This document shows positions 40,623 through 49,280 of a stretch of DNA of 64,000 nucleotides, piece by piece. The notes under the pieces are model-generated. The model was given only the letters and a program-made list of their open reading frames with translations, had not been told where the DNA came from and searched no databases. The position numbers and the translations under genes were made by a program. The DNA is from Cellulomonas sp. P24. GTDB taxonomy: Bacteria > Actinomycetota > Actinomycetes > Actinomycetales > Cellulomonadaceae. Every line of letters begins with the position of its first letter. Within the stretch, counting starts at the first letter, position 1. The DNA lies in the NCBI RefSeq assembly GCF_024704385.1, contig NZ_JAJDFX010000002.1, positions 2,542,001 to 2,606,000 of the forward strand, read 5' to 3'.

Positions 40623-41392
40623 CCTCGTTCGACTCCTCCTATCGACTCGCTCGGCTCAGTTGGCGCCTTCTGGAATCGGATTGCCTGGCGAGCGTACTGG
40701 GTAGAGATGTGCAGTTGCTCGGTTCCAGGGTCGATATGGGCGCCCGGTCGGTTCCAGCCCATCAGGCGCTCGGTTCTCTGCGTCCGTCGCAGCGCGCGTC
40801 AGAACCGTCGTCCCTGTGCGCGAGTCCGAGACGACCGGTGGCTGCCACGAAGTTGACCATGACCAACAGAGGGACTGAACTCCGTCGATCCCTGGTTCAT
40901 CTGAGTGGGTGGAGTCCACCCGCACCCGTCCCGGCTTCGTTCAGGGCCTCTCTTTGAAGTTCGCTCGCGGCCACGACGGTAGACCCCGCCCGCCGTGGCG
41001 CGCTGCGCGATGACGGAGGCTGTCGCGAGCAACCTCAGGGATTTCGACGAACGTCGGGGACGGCAGCTGTTGATGATCTCGGCCGAAGCTCTCTTTGGCG
41101 ATCAGGTCGAGGATGTAGTGAGGTTGATGACCTCGCGGGAATGGTCGTCGGGGTCGTTGATCTGCGACACCCCACCGAGGTACTAGCCCGCCTCCTCCGG
41201 GCGGACCCCTTCCCGTCGGCACCTGCCGTCCTCAGAGCGCATCTTGAGCGCATAGTCATCTAGCGCTGGCAGGCTACTGCGGACGGTGTCACGGGACTCT
41301 CAACGGACGAGAAGGCTGCCAGATGGCTGCCACCTCGGCCGAGACCGGCTGGCCCTGGCCGAGGTGACAGGATCCTGACCAGCACAAACAAG
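40623..41392. other. Right end of the element, degenerate or noncoding
   Basis: No intact gene is supported. Minus-strand frames near 41000-41200 read SQINDPDDHSREVINLT and then, in another frame, PHYILDLIAKESFGRDHQQL, which looks like a decayed coding region. The arm-type 19-mer lies at 41314-41332. Confidence 0.45.
41314..41332 (+). repeat. Candidate integrase arm-type site (right)
   Basis: GGCTGCCAGATGGCTGCCA, identical to 27802-27820, 61 bp inside the right attachment site. Confidence 0.6.
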
Positions 41393-41439
41393 GTGGGCCC
41401 CGTGGGGCTCGAACCCACAACCTACGGATTAAAAGTCCG
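41393..41439 (-). repeat. attR: attachment site (right), within tRNA-Lys
   Basis: The 47-bp repeat identical to 27650-27696. It forms the 3' half of the intact tRNA gene, so integration rebuilt the tRNA. Confidence 0.9.
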
Positions 41440-41465
41440 CAGCTCTACCATTGAGCTAGAGGCCC
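41394..41465 (-). tRNA. tRNA-Lys (UUU)
   Basis: 72 nt reading GGGCCTC on the 5' acceptor strand, a D arm GCTC-AATGGTA-GAGC, anticodon loop CTTTTAA (anticodon TTT) closed by GCGGA/TCCGT, T arm GTGGG-TTCGAGC-CCCAC and acceptor GGGGCCC with discriminator A. CCA is not encoded. The 3' half comes from the integrated element. Confidence 0.95.
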
Positions 41466-41634
41466 GGGCGATGCGGGGCACATCGAGAGAACCCCAGGGG
41501 AACTCGGTGGCCCGCGACCGTCGGGCACCAGGGTACGCGGTGGGCCAGCGGCCGACGCGTTGCGGGCGCCTCGTCCCGCCCTCATCCCGCGAGCGAGTCG
41601 ATCCCGACGCCCTCACGTCGCCGGGGCGCAACAG

Positions 41635-42894
41635 TCAAGACGCAGTCGACGACGGGTCGAGCTGGTTCTGCAACCCATGCAGCTCGGCAACCAGGCTCTG
41701 GACCCGGGCGTGCTCGGCCGCTATCGCGGCAGCCTCGGACTGAAGAGCGGCCTCCCGCTGGGGCAGGGCTGCGTCGTCCCGTGCCAGCAGCGCCGCGGCG
41801 CTTGCCAGGGTGACCTTGGCCGGGGCCATCGGAAGCTTGGTGCCGTCCCACCACACCCAGGAGAGCTCGAGCCGGGCTTGCTGGCTCGCGGGCATCGCGG
41901 CGACCTGGGCCACCTTGGCCTGGTAGGCCTTGCGGTAGTACTCGACGGAGGCGGCGTCGGCGTCGTACTGCGCCTGGCTCTGGGCGTGCGCGGTCTGGCG
42001 GGCGGCGAGGGCCTGCGATGCCGACTGGATGTCCGCTGCCATCTTGTCCAGCATCCCGTTCCAGCCCGTGTACACAGCGACGAGGGCGGCGCGGTCGGAG
42101 ATGACGCGGGCGTACGCCGCCTCGAGCTGCGGGGCGAGTCCTCCGGTGCGCCAGACCTGGGTGCCGACGTACGCGAACATCTCCGTGGGGAGATGGTCCG
42201 GATGGTCGCCAACGGATCCGGTGATCTGCTCATGGATCGGGTCGGTGGCGGGGATGGCTGCGACCTCGGCGCTCAGCAGCGGCGTCAGCTCGGACTGCTG
42301 TGCGGCGGTCAGCTGCGCCCACGCGGCGTGCAGGGTCTCGTGGGCGGCGCTCGTCACGACCGACCCGTGCAGGCGCGGGTCGGCAGGCTCGTACAGGACG
42401 ATCGAGTTCGACCCCTGCTCGAAGCAGCCCACGATGCTGCCCGCGGACAGGGCGTGCTGCGCCTGACCGTCACCGCACTGGCCGGCGAACGCGCTTGCCC
42501 CCAGGATCTTCGGGTTGGTGCCGTAGAACAGGGCCTTGCCTGCGGTGGACAGGTGGGCCTCGTCGGCGAGGGCGACGACGTCCGCGGACGGCGGTGCCAC
42601 GACTGCGGCATGCGAGAAGCCGAGGTCCGACGCGAGCGCGGAGACGGTGCCCGGCGCGAGGCCAGGGGCCCCGACGTACAGCCAGGACGCGCCGGCGAGC
42701 ACCACGACGGCGAGACCTACCAGGACCGGCTTCCGGCGTCGGCGGCGTCGAGATGGCAGGGTGCCGACCGCGGACTGCGGGGAGGGCGAGCGCCACGGGT
42801 CAGGCTCGACGGGGCGACCTGCGGCCTGGTCGACGACCCATTGCGGCACGCGCCCGGTCGGGGAACGCGGGAGGTCGTCGGGAGGCATGGGCAC
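41635..42894 (-). CDS. Membrane-anchored HExxH (zincin-like) protein
   Basis: 419 residues. A basic, proline-rich cytoplasmic tail (RRRRRRKPVL) precedes one transmembrane helix (LVGLAVVVLAGASWLYVG, about residues 56-76). The extracytoplasmic part contains SAAHETLHAAW, an exact HExxH motif, followed about 50 residues later by HLPTEMFAYVGTQVW, in which the Glu could be the third zinc ligand. The last 130 residues are Ala/Gln-rich helices of coiled-coil type (ALAARQTAHAQSQAQYDADA, ALPQREAALQSEAAAIAAEH). The start is GTG 42894 or ATG 42888. No named family is recognised; a membrane metallopeptidase acting at the cell surface is inferred. Confidence 0.7.
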   Translation of the reverse strand: MPMPPDDLPRSPTGRVPQWVVDQAAGRPVEPDPWRSPSPQSAVGTLPSRRRRRRKPVLVGLAVVVLAGASWLYVGAPGLAPGTVSALASDLGFSHAAVVAPPSADVVALADEAHLSTAGKALFYGTNPKILGASAFAGQCGDGQAQHALSAGSIVGCFEQGSNSIVLYEPADPRLHGSVVTSAAHETLHAAWAQLTAAQQSELTPLLSAEVAAIPATDPIHEQITGSVGDHPDHLPTEMFAYVGTQVWRTGGLAPQLEAAYARVISDRAALVAVYTGWNGMLDKMAADIQSASQALAARQTAHAQSQAQYDADAASVEYYRKAYQAKVAQVAAMPASQQARLELSWVWWDGTKLPMAPAKVTLASAAALLARDDAALPQREAALQSEAAAIAAEHARVQSLVAELHGLQNQLDPSSTAS

Positions 42895-43055
42895 CTGGAA
42901 CCCATCGGCACGTCGGCGCCGGTCATCAAGGCTTCCGGCGGCTGACGACGACGAACCGCTCGTCGAACGCGCCTGCGTCGCGACCTCAGGGCTCCGCCGT
43001 GGTCATGGCGCCTGGCGCCCACGGTCGTGGGCCGGACGACGCAAGACGAGGCGAC

Positions 43056-43118
43056 GTCGCGACACAATCAGGTCGAGACGGACGTCGGGTGCAGCTCGGG
43101 GGAGCCATGCGGGTGACG
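43056..43118 (+). promoter_or_regulatory. Leader shared with the region at 49388
   Basis: GTCGCGACACA at 43056 and the block CTCGGGGGAGCCATGCGGGT spanning the start of the lipoprotein gene recur at 49388-49450 with small changes. Both end in a GGGGGAGCC ribosome site and ATG-(A/C)GG-GTG-ACG. Confidence 0.6.
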
Positions 43119-43514
43119 AGAGCGATCGGCGCGACGGTGATGCTCGCCGCCGTGGTGACGGTCACGGCGTGTCGCCCTGTGCAGGGGGTCGCGTGCCCGG
43201 CCATCGGGTATGTCGCGAGTGTGGACGTGAGCCTGGCTGAGGCGTGGCCCGGGCGGGCGGACCTCCAGCTCGACGTCGCGTGCGTGACTCCGGCCGCCGG
43301 AGGTGCGTCGTGCGATCTGCAGGGTGAGTCCCGCGGCCCCACCTGGCACGGGATGTCGGGCAACCCGCCGGCGGCGGTGATCGCCACCGTCCGGCGAGGT
43401 GACGTGGTTCTCGACGCGCAGACGGTGGCGCTCAGCTCGCGGGTCACGGACTACCCCTACGGTCCCGAGTGCGGAGGCCCGGTCGAGGCGACGGCCACCG
43501 TGCCCGCTCCGTGA
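43107..43514 (+). CDS. Small putative lipoprotein
   Basis: 135 residues. RAIGATVMLAAVVTVTAC is a type II signal peptide with lipobox Cys22. The mature part has four more cysteines (GVACPAIG, DVACVTP, ASCDLQG, PECGGP), likely forming two disulfides. GGGGGAGCC sets the ATG 43107. The longer frame back to 42300 is a shadow. Function unknown; its stop converges on the OsmC gene. Confidence 0.75.
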   Translation: MRVTRAIGATVMLAAVVTVTACRPVQGVACPAIGYVASVDVSLAEAWPGRADLQLDVACVTPAAGGASCDLQGESRGPTWHGMSGNPPAAVIATVRRGDVVLDAQTVALSSRVTDYPYGPECGGPVEATATVPAP

Positions 43515-43527
43515 GTCCGCGGCGGAG

Positions 43528-43974
43528 TCACGTCGCGGCTGGCTCTGTCCCCACCGGCACGACGACGATCCGCCCGTGGACGTCGCACACCGCCGCGAGG
43601 GTGTTGTACACGGTGCCGAACTGCTGCAGGTTGCGGTGCACGAGGTCGACCCGCCGCTCGTTCTCGTCGGTGACCAGGCGGATCTCGTAGTCGAGCTCGA
43701 CGAACCGTGGCGGGACGTCCTGGCGGCGGGCTCGGACGTCGACCTCCGCGCTCTGGTAGCGGAACCCCAGCAGGGCGCTCGAACGCTCGAGGTTCTTCAT
43801 CATGCACGCGGCGAGGGCACCGGCCAGCAGCTCGGCGGGTCCCGGATCGCCCGAAGGTTCGTCCGCCGCCCAGCTGGCGTCGACCGGGATCACCTGGTCG
43901 GCCGCGGTGAGGGTGGCGTGGCCACCGGCCGACACCGCGCCGTGCACGTGATAGCTGGTCGGTGGCGTCGTCAT
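43528..43974 (-). CDS. OsmC-like peroxiredoxin family protein
   Basis: 148 residues with PAELLAGALAACMMKNLERS, which carries the first reactive Cys, and LAAVCDVHG with the second, the order seen in OsmC/YhfA proteins that reduce organic hydroperoxides. It is shorter at the N-terminus than classical OsmC. It is followed by the ArsR gene region on the same strand, about 100 bp upstream, so it is possibly cotranscribed with arsR. Confidence 0.85.
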   Translation of the reverse strand: MTTPPTSYHVHGAVSAGGHATLTAADQVIPVDASWAADEPSGDPGPAELLAGALAACMMKNLERSSALLGFRYQSAEVDVRARRQDVPPRFVELDYEIRLVTDENERRVDLVHRNLQQFGTVYNTLAAVCDVHGRIVVVPVGTEPAAT

Positions 43975-44072
43975 GTGTGTGCTCCTCGCGTGCGGTGACT
44001 GCGGGGCATGAGGTGTGTGCGGAGCGTGAGGTGCCTGCGGGATCGGTCAGCCGCGTCGACGGACCGTGACGA

Positions 44073-44429
44073 CTACTCGGCGGACTTCGTGGCCGTCGGG
44101 CGCGCGGGCGCCGCGCCGGGGAGGGCTGCGGCCAGGCGCTCGAGGGCGTCGGGGGCGAGGGCGTAGTCGATCCACCGGCCACGACGGCTGGTGGTGACGA
44201 GCCCGACGTCGCGCAGCACCTTCAGGTGGTAGCTGAGCAGGTTCGCCGCGATCGGGATGTGCTCCTGGAGGTTGCACACGCAGGAGTCGCTGTCCGCGAG
44301 CAACTGCAGCGCCGTCCAGCGGATCGGGTCGGCAACAGCGGTGAGCAAGGGCATCGCCGGCGCCGGATCGACCGGGCGTGCATCGCTCAGCACGACGGGG
44401 TTCTCGCGGGTCATCATCGCATCAGCCAC
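44073..44429 (-). CDS. ArsR family metal-responsive repressor
   Basis: About 118 residues. DSCVCNLQEHIPIAANLLSY is the ArsR pattern, with the two Cys of the C-x-C metal-binding motif in the recognition region, and HLKVLRDVGLVTTSRRGRWI is the wing. GTG 44429 lies 7 nt after a TATACT -10 box (44441-44436), so the transcript should be leaderless; ATG 44417 is an alternative start. A similar element precedes the divergent permease gene. It likely represses the arsenic or related metal operon. Confidence 0.9.
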   Translation of the reverse strand: MADAMMTRENPVVLSDARPVDPAPAMPLLTAVADPIRWTALQLLADSDSCVCNLQEHIPIAANLLSYHLKVLRDVGLVTTSRRGRWIDYALAPDALERLAAALPGAAPARPTATKSAE

Positions 44430-44554
44430 TTTTGAAGTATAGGTCACGCGGACTCCGGCCTCCGGGGAGCGGTCGCGACGTTCGCCCGTCGCCCACCCTG
44501 AGCACCCCGCAGCGAGTGTTACAGTTCAAACGTGGCTGAAGCAATGAGATTTGA
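44429..44554. promoter_or_regulatory. Divergent arsR/permease promoters with mirrored start regions
   Basis: Minus strand: TATACTTCAAAAGTGGCTGA. Plus strand from 44520: TACAGTTCAAACGTGGCTGA. Each -10-like box is followed by TTCAAA and a GTG 7 nt downstream. TTCAAA (44526-44531) pairs with TTTGAA (44549-44554), forming an inverted repeat that is a candidate ArsR operator. Confidence 0.6.
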
Positions 44555-44648
44555 AATGACGAGATCCGGGAGTGCCCCCGCCGGGCTGCGGGCCCCGGGC
44601 GCTCCGACCGGAACCGGCTCTGGCGCGGCGGCGGGGGTGGCGCGGTGA
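44532..44648 (+). CDS. Putative 38-aa leader peptide of the permease
   Basis: A GTG-started frame (begins VAEAMRFEMTRSGSAPAG) ending in TGA inside the GTGA that starts the permease gene at 44645. Its first codons mirror the start of the ArsR gene (VADAMM). It may be a coupled leader peptide or a fossil of an arsR duplication. Confidence 0.4.
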   Translation: MAEAMRFEMTRSGSAPAGLRAPGAPTGTGSGAAAGVAR

Positions 44649-45706
44649 GTGTGGCGGAGCGGGTGCGTGCCTCGACGCGGACCCCGACGCGTCGGTGGGT
44701 GGGCCTGGGTGCGGCTGCGGTGGTGTGGGCCGTGTTGTACGGGGTGAATCTGCCGTTCTGGGACTGGGTGGTCTATGACCGTCTGGGGTTGGACCCGGCC
44801 AGCCGGTTGGGGTCGGGTGTGCAGTTCTTCGTGTACGACTCGGTGAAGATCGTGTTGTTGCTGGTGGGGATCATCTTCGTGGTCACGGTGCTGCGGTCGT
44901 TCATGAGTGTGGAGCGCACGCGGGCGTTGTTGGGTGGGCGCCGTGAGGGTGTGGGCAACGTGATGGCCGCGGGGTTGGGGGTCATCACCCCGTTCTGTTC
45001 GTGCTCGGCGGTGCCGGCGTTCATCGGGTTCGTGGCTGCGGGGGTCCCGATCGGGGTGACGTTGAGCTTTCTGATCGCGAGCCCGTTGGTCAACGAGGTG
45101 GCGATCGCGTTGCTGTTCGGGATGTTCGGCATCGGTCCGACCGCGTTGTATGTGGGGGCGGGGTTGGTGATCGCGGTGGTGGCGGGGTTCACGTTGGGCC
45201 GCCTGCACGTGGAGAAGTGGGTGGAGCCGTTCGTGTTCGAGACCCGTCTGGGGGGCAAGGTCATCGACTCCACGTTCGGGTTGACGTGGGATGACCGGAT
45301 CCAGATGGGCATCGAGGAGGTCGCGTCGATCCTGCGCAAGATCTGGCCCTACCTGCTGGTCGGGATCGCGTTGGGCGCCGGGATCCACGGGTGGGCACCG
45401 CAGGACTTCTTCACCCGGTTCGCCGGGGCCGGTAACCCGTTCGCGGTGCTGGTCGCGGTCCTGCTGGGCATCCCGTTGTACTCCAACGCCGCCGGGGTCA
45501 TGCCACTGGTCCAGGCCCTGCACGACAAGGGCCTACCGATGGGCACCCTGTTGGCGTTCATGATGGCCGTGGTCGCCCTGAGCCTGCCCGAGATGATCCT
45601 GCTGCGCCGCGTCCTCAAACCCCAGCTCATCGCCACCTTCATCGGGGTGACCGCCGCCGGCATCATCGCCGTCGGCTACCTCTTCAACGCCGTCATCCCC
45701 CTGTGA
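44645..45706 (+). CDS. ArsP-type permease (PF03773 family)
   Basis: 353 residues with eight or nine hydrophobic helices. The diagnostic motif is GVITPFCSCSAVPAFIGFVA, with the Cys-Ser-Cys that is proposed to bind trivalent arsenicals, and a repeated motif later, GIPLYSNAAGVMPLVQALHD. Family members export organoarsenicals or other thiol-reactive metalloids. It is divergent from the ArsR gene and directly upstream of a pyridine-nucleotide disulfide reductase, so a metal(loid) resistance operon is inferred. Confidence 0.9.
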   Translation: MSVAERVRASTRTPTRRWVGLGAAAVVWAVLYGVNLPFWDWVVYDRLGLDPASRLGSGVQFFVYDSVKIVLLLVGIIFVVTVLRSFMSVERTRALLGGRREGVGNVMAAGLGVITPFCSCSAVPAFIGFVAAGVPIGVTLSFLIASPLVNEVAIALLFGMFGIGPTALYVGAGLVIAVVAGFTLGRLHVEKWVEPFVFETRLGGKVIDSTFGLTWDDRIQMGIEEVASILRKIWPYLLVGIALGAGIHGWAPQDFFTRFAGAGNPFAVLVAVLLGIPLYSNAAGVMPLVQALHDKGLPMGTLLAFMMAVVALSLPEMILLRRVLKPQLIATFIGVTAAGIIAVGYLFNAVIPL

Positions 45707-45784
45707 CACCCGCGCCCTGTGAGGGCGCCACGTGGCCGGCACACCGCCGTCCCGATCCGCAGAAGAACCGAAAGAAGAAGCACG

Positions 45785-47182
45785 ATGGCAACACCTGAGC
45801 ACGTCGACGTCCTGATCATCGGTGGAGGTCCGGGTGGCACCCCGGCGGCCATGGCGCTGGCTAGCGCCGGCACACGGGTGCTGCTGGTCGAGGCCGGCAG
45901 CGGACTCGGCGGCACGTGTCTGTTCGAGGGCTGCATCCCCTCGAAGATCTTCCGTGAGACCGCCGCCCGACGGCACGAGGTCCTCCGAGCCGGAGAGTTC
46001 GGCCTGCGGACGGGCGCCGCGGGACTGCCCGACGTCGACTGGGCCGCGGTCCAGACCCGTCGACACCGGATCCTCGCCGGGAGAGCGCAGGGCGCCCTGG
46101 CCCGCACCGGGACGATGCCCTCGCTCGAGGTCGTCTTCGGACGTGCCCGCCTCACCAGTGCCCGCACCGCCACGATCGACACCCCGGACCTGCAGCGCAC
46201 CGTGACGTTCGACCGGGCGATCCTCGCCACCGGTTCGGTGCCGGTCAGCCTGCCGATCCCGGGCGCCGACCTTCCCGGCGTCCTCGACTCCACGCAGCTC
46301 ATCGAGATCGACGCCGTCCCACGCTCGATGGTGCTGATCGGCGCCGGACCCATCGGCGTCGAGATGGCGCAGATCTTCGCGATGCTCGGGACGCGCGTGA
46401 CCCTCGTCGAGGTCGCGGACCGGATCCTCGGCCCGGTCGACGCGGTTCTCGCCGAACGGCTCAAGAACCGCCTGATCGCGGACGGCATCACGGTGCACAC
46501 CGGTGCGACGGTGGCCTCGATCGCCGGCGAGAAGGGGCAGCTCCTGACGAGCATCGCCGTCGACGGCGCAGACCTGACCCTCGGGTCCGAGGTGGTCGCC
46601 GTCGTCGCCGGACGGCACCCGAACGTCGCAGGACTCGGCCTGGAGACCACGCAGATCCGCAGCGACCGCACCGGGGTCGTCGTCGACGCGACCCTGCAGA
46701 CCGACGAGCCCGGCATCTACGCCACCGGCGACCTCGTCGGGAACCCGATGTTCGCCCACTGGGCCACCGCCCAGGCCCTGGCGGTCGCCCGCCACCTGCT
46801 CGGTGCGCCGGTCGAGTTCCCGCGGCCCGAGCACAACAGCGCGGTGATCTTCTCCTCCCCCGAGATCGGCATGGTGGGACTCACCGAGGAGGCCGCCCGT
46901 GCGAACGGGCTGGACGTCGGCGTCGCCGAGTACGACTACCGGGCCGACGCCCGCGCGCAGATCAGCGGCGACACCGACGGCTTGCTGCGCATCGTCTACT
47001 ACCGCGGCACCCACCGGATCGTCGGCATGCACGCGCTCGTCGAGGGCGCCGCCGACCTGATGGGCGAGGCCGCACTCGCCGTCAGGCGCGGCCTGACCAC
47101 CGAGGACCTGGCCACCACCATCCACCCGCACCCGACCCTGACCGAGGCCGTCGGGCTCGCGGCGCAATCCGTTCGCAACTGA
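45785..47182 (+). CDS. Pyridine-nucleotide disulfide oxidoreductase (Lpd/MerA-like)
   Basis: 465 residues. VDVLIIGGGPGGTPAAMALA binds FAD and GGTCLFEGCIPSKIFRET carries the redox-active CxxxxC. NAD-binding SMVLIGAGPIGVEMAQIF and the C-terminal dimer HPHPTLTEAV follow. It has no N-terminal heavy-metal domain and no C-terminal Cys pair, so it is not a mercuric reductase; it is closer to dihydrolipoyl dehydrogenase-like proteins. ATG 45785 is 79 bp after the permease stop. It probably supplies reducing power in the ArsR-controlled resistance operon. Confidence 0.88.
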   Translation: MATPEHVDVLIIGGGPGGTPAAMALASAGTRVLLVEAGSGLGGTCLFEGCIPSKIFRETAARRHEVLRAGEFGLRTGAAGLPDVDWAAVQTRRHRILAGRAQGALARTGTMPSLEVVFGRARLTSARTATIDTPDLQRTVTFDRAILATGSVPVSLPIPGADLPGVLDSTQLIEIDAVPRSMVLIGAGPIGVEMAQIFAMLGTRVTLVEVADRILGPVDAVLAERLKNRLIADGITVHTGATVASIAGEKGQLLTSIAVDGADLTLGSEVVAVVAGRHPNVAGLGLETTQIRSDRTGVVVDATLQTDEPGIYATGDLVGNPMFAHWATAQALAVARHLLGAPVEFPRPEHNSAVIFSSPEIGMVGLTEEAARANGLDVGVAEYDYRADARAQISGDTDGLLRIVYYRGTHRIVGMHALVEGAADLMGEAALAVRRGLTTEDLATTIHPHPTLTEAVGLAAQSVRN

Positions 47183-47285
47183 ATGTCGCTCGTCACCACG
47201 ACCCGCACTTACCTCGACGACCGCTCGTGTCGATAACCACTGTGCCGGGATCACCCGGCGGTGGTGTCGGAGGTGGCGTCGGACG

Positions 47286-48929
47286 ATGGACGAACGCGAA
47301 CAGGCCGGACCGGCCGATCTCCCCCGTGATGTCGCGGCGCGCGGCAGCTCGGCCGCCGCAGCGCGCGCGTCGTCGCACCCGAACGGGGCGCAGACGAGCG
47401 TCGGCGTCCCGTCGCCTCGCCACGCCCAGGACGGCGGGACGGGCGAGACCTCAGGACCCGGTGAGAAGCCCACCCGTGCCGGGGCGTTCGAACGGCTGAT
47501 CGGCCTGGTGATCTTCGGGCTCGCGGCCATCGCCAGCGCGCTCCTGCTGGCTGCGGCGAGCACGGTCGGCCCGCGGGTCGAGCACACCCCCAACGAAGGT
47601 GTCTTCCTCGGCGTCTGGCGGGTCCTGTACGCAACCGAAGCCCCCACGGCACGCGTCGCCCTCTCGGCCGTGGCCCTGGCGGCACTGCTCGCCGTCGGCG
47701 TCGCGCTGGTCGAGCTCCGGATCACCAACCGCTCCCGCCGCTCCGTCGACGCCGGCGCCGACCCGTTGGCGCCCAAGCTCGTCATGGCGAGGACCGCCGG
47801 TGTCTTCGCCGGCCCGGTGACCGTCACGATCCTCATCCCCGCGCACAACGAGGAGGCGTCGCTCGCCCAGACCGTCGAGTCCCTCGTCGGCCAGACCCAC
47901 CCGCCCGACCGCATCATCGTGGTCGCCGACAACTGCACCGACTCGACCGTCGACGTCGCGCGCCGCGTCGGCGTCGAGGTCGTCGAGTCGGTGGACAACA
48001 CGCACAAGAAGGCCGGCGCCCTCAACCAGGTCCTGCGCCGCCTGCTCCCCACCCTGGGCGACAACGACGCCGTGATGATCGTCGACGCCGACACCCGGCT
48101 CGACGACGGGTTCCTCGAGGCTGCCGTCGGGCGGTTCACCGCCGACCGCGCCCTGATGGCCATCGGCGGCCTGTTCTACGGCGAGGACGGCGCCGGGGTG
48201 CTCGGCCAGTTCCAGCGCAACGAGTACAGCCGGTACAGCCGCGACATCAGGCGCCGACGCGGTCGGGTGTTCGTGCTGACCGGAACCGCATCGATGTTCC
48301 GGCCGGCAGCGCTCCGAGCCGTCGCGGAGAGCCGCGGCACGACGATCCCCGGGATACCCGGCGACGTGTACGACACGGCCGCCCTGACCGAGGACAACGA
48401 GCTCACGATCGCCCTGAAGTCCCTCGGCGCCCTGATGATCTCGCCGAGCCAGTGCAGCGTCGTCACCGAGGTCATGCCCACCTGGCGGGCCCTGTGGAAC
48501 CAGCGGCTCCGGTGGCAGCGCGGCGCCCTGGAGAACCTCGGCGCCTACGGGCTGCGGCCCAAGACGTTCCGCTACTGGGCCCAGCAGCTCGGCATCGGCT
48601 ACGGGGTGATCGCCCTCGGCGGGTACATCGCCCTCATCCTCCTCACGGTCCTGGCCGTCGACTCCTGGGTGTGGTTCCCGTTCTGGATGGGCCTCGGGGT
48701 CGTGTTCGCGATCGAGCGGGTCGTCACCGTCTGGGCCGGCGGGTGGCGGGCGCGTCTGCTCGCCGTCCTGCTGCTCCCCGAGCTCGTCTTCGCGACGTTC
48801 CTCGACGTCGTCTACCTGAAGGGTGTCGTGGACATCTTCTTCGGCAGGCGGGCCGGGTGGACGCACGTCGCGCGTCCTCCGGTGGCGCAGGCGAGCGACG
48901 ACGACGTTGCGGCGGTGAACCACCGATGA
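47286..48929 (+). CDS. Family 2 membrane glycosyltransferase
   Basis: 547 residues. Two N-terminal transmembrane helices (LIGLVIFGLAAIASALLLA, VALSAVALAALLAVGVALVE) come before the GT-A domain: VTILIPAHNEEASLAQTVES, MIVDADTRLDD (DxD), TEDNELTI (catalytic Asp region) and QRLRWQRGALENL (Q-x-x-R-W), then three C-terminal helices. The motif set is that of processive synthases such as PgaC or HAS, polymerising N-acetylglucosamine or similar sugars. The first 70 residues are a disordered cytoplasmic extension. The next gene is coupled by an ATGA overlap. Confidence 0.9.
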   Translation: MDEREQAGPADLPRDVAARGSSAAAARASSHPNGAQTSVGVPSPRHAQDGGTGETSGPGEKPTRAGAFERLIGLVIFGLAAIASALLLAAASTVGPRVEHTPNEGVFLGVWRVLYATEAPTARVALSAVALAALLAVGVALVELRITNRSRRSVDAGADPLAPKLVMARTAGVFAGPVTVTILIPAHNEEASLAQTVESLVGQTHPPDRIIVVADNCTDSTVDVARRVGVEVVESVDNTHKKAGALNQVLRRLLPTLGDNDAVMIVDADTRLDDGFLEAAVGRFTADRALMAIGGLFYGEDGAGVLGQFQRNEYSRYSRDIRRRRGRVFVLTGTASMFRPAALRAVAESRGTTIPGIPGDVYDTAALTEDNELTIALKSLGALMISPSQCSVVTEVMPTWRALWNQRLRWQRGALENLGAYGLRPKTFRYWAQQLGIGYGVIALGGYIALILLTVLAVDSWVWFPFWMGLGVVFAIERVVTVWAGGWRARLLAVLLLPELVFATFLDVVYLKGVVDIFFGRRAGWTHVARPPVAQASDDDVAAVNHR

Positions 48930-49189
48930 CGGCCATGACCGCTCTCCTGCCCGGTGCCTTCCTGCCCAGCGCTCTCCTACCGACGGGGTTGCTGCTCCCG
49001 GAGTCGACGCTGCACACCGACGCCTTCAAGGTGCTGGCGACCTTCGTCGCGCTCAACACCCTCATGTACGTGACGCTCGCCGTGCTCAAGGTGCTCCCCA
49101 AGGGCTACTCGTTCACCTGGTTCTCGGGCCGCAACCGCCGCGCGCAGAACCGGAGCATCTACCCCGAGCCGCCGAGCTCCGAGCGCTGA
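48926..49189 (+). CDS. Small membrane protein coupled to the glycosyltransferase
   Basis: 87 residues with a hydrophobic start (LLPGAFLPSALLPTGLLL) and a second helix FKVLATFVALNTLMYVTLAV, then a basic tail (RNRRAQNR). The ATG at 48926 overlaps the GT2 stop; 48935 is another possible start. It likely is an accessory subunit of the synthase or its exporter. Function not known. Confidence 0.7.
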   Translation: MTAMTALLPGAFLPSALLPTGLLLPESTLHTDAFKVLATFVALNTLMYVTLAVLKVLPKGYSFTWFSGRNRRAQNRSIYPEPPSSER

Positions 49190-49280
49190 CGGCGGGGGTA
49201 CGACCGTTCTCGCCGCCCGTCTGCGCCAGCGTCCGCACACCGACGGATGACCGCCGGGCCGGACAACCGCCGGGCCGGAT

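Larger units (their letters stand above)
27697..41439. mobile_element. Integrative element in tRNA-Lys, about 13.7 kb
   Basis: Bounded by 47-bp direct repeats that reproduce the tRNA-Lys 3' half, with a tyrosine integrase and excisionase-like gene near the right end and a truncated primase-polymerase gene before them. Many genes use codons unlike the chromosome (more A/T in third positions at 28486-31517). No transfer, relaxase, phage structural or partition gene is visible, so it is a defence-type cargo element, a decayed ICE or a satellite. Its cargo includes SIR2-HerA, a 51-aa/966-aa operon, a 400-aa ExK protein, a lipoprotein and a membrane protein. Confidence 0.88.

Noticed and set aside
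45785-47182. Mercuric reductase
   Set aside because: The CxxxxC site is present, but the N-terminal heavy-metal domain and the C-terminal Cys pair of MerA are missing.
45533-48163. Long open frame of 876 codons on the minus strand
   Set aside because: It is antisense to the reductase, permease and GT2 genes, whose motifs are clear. Long antisense frames are common in DNA this rich in GC.
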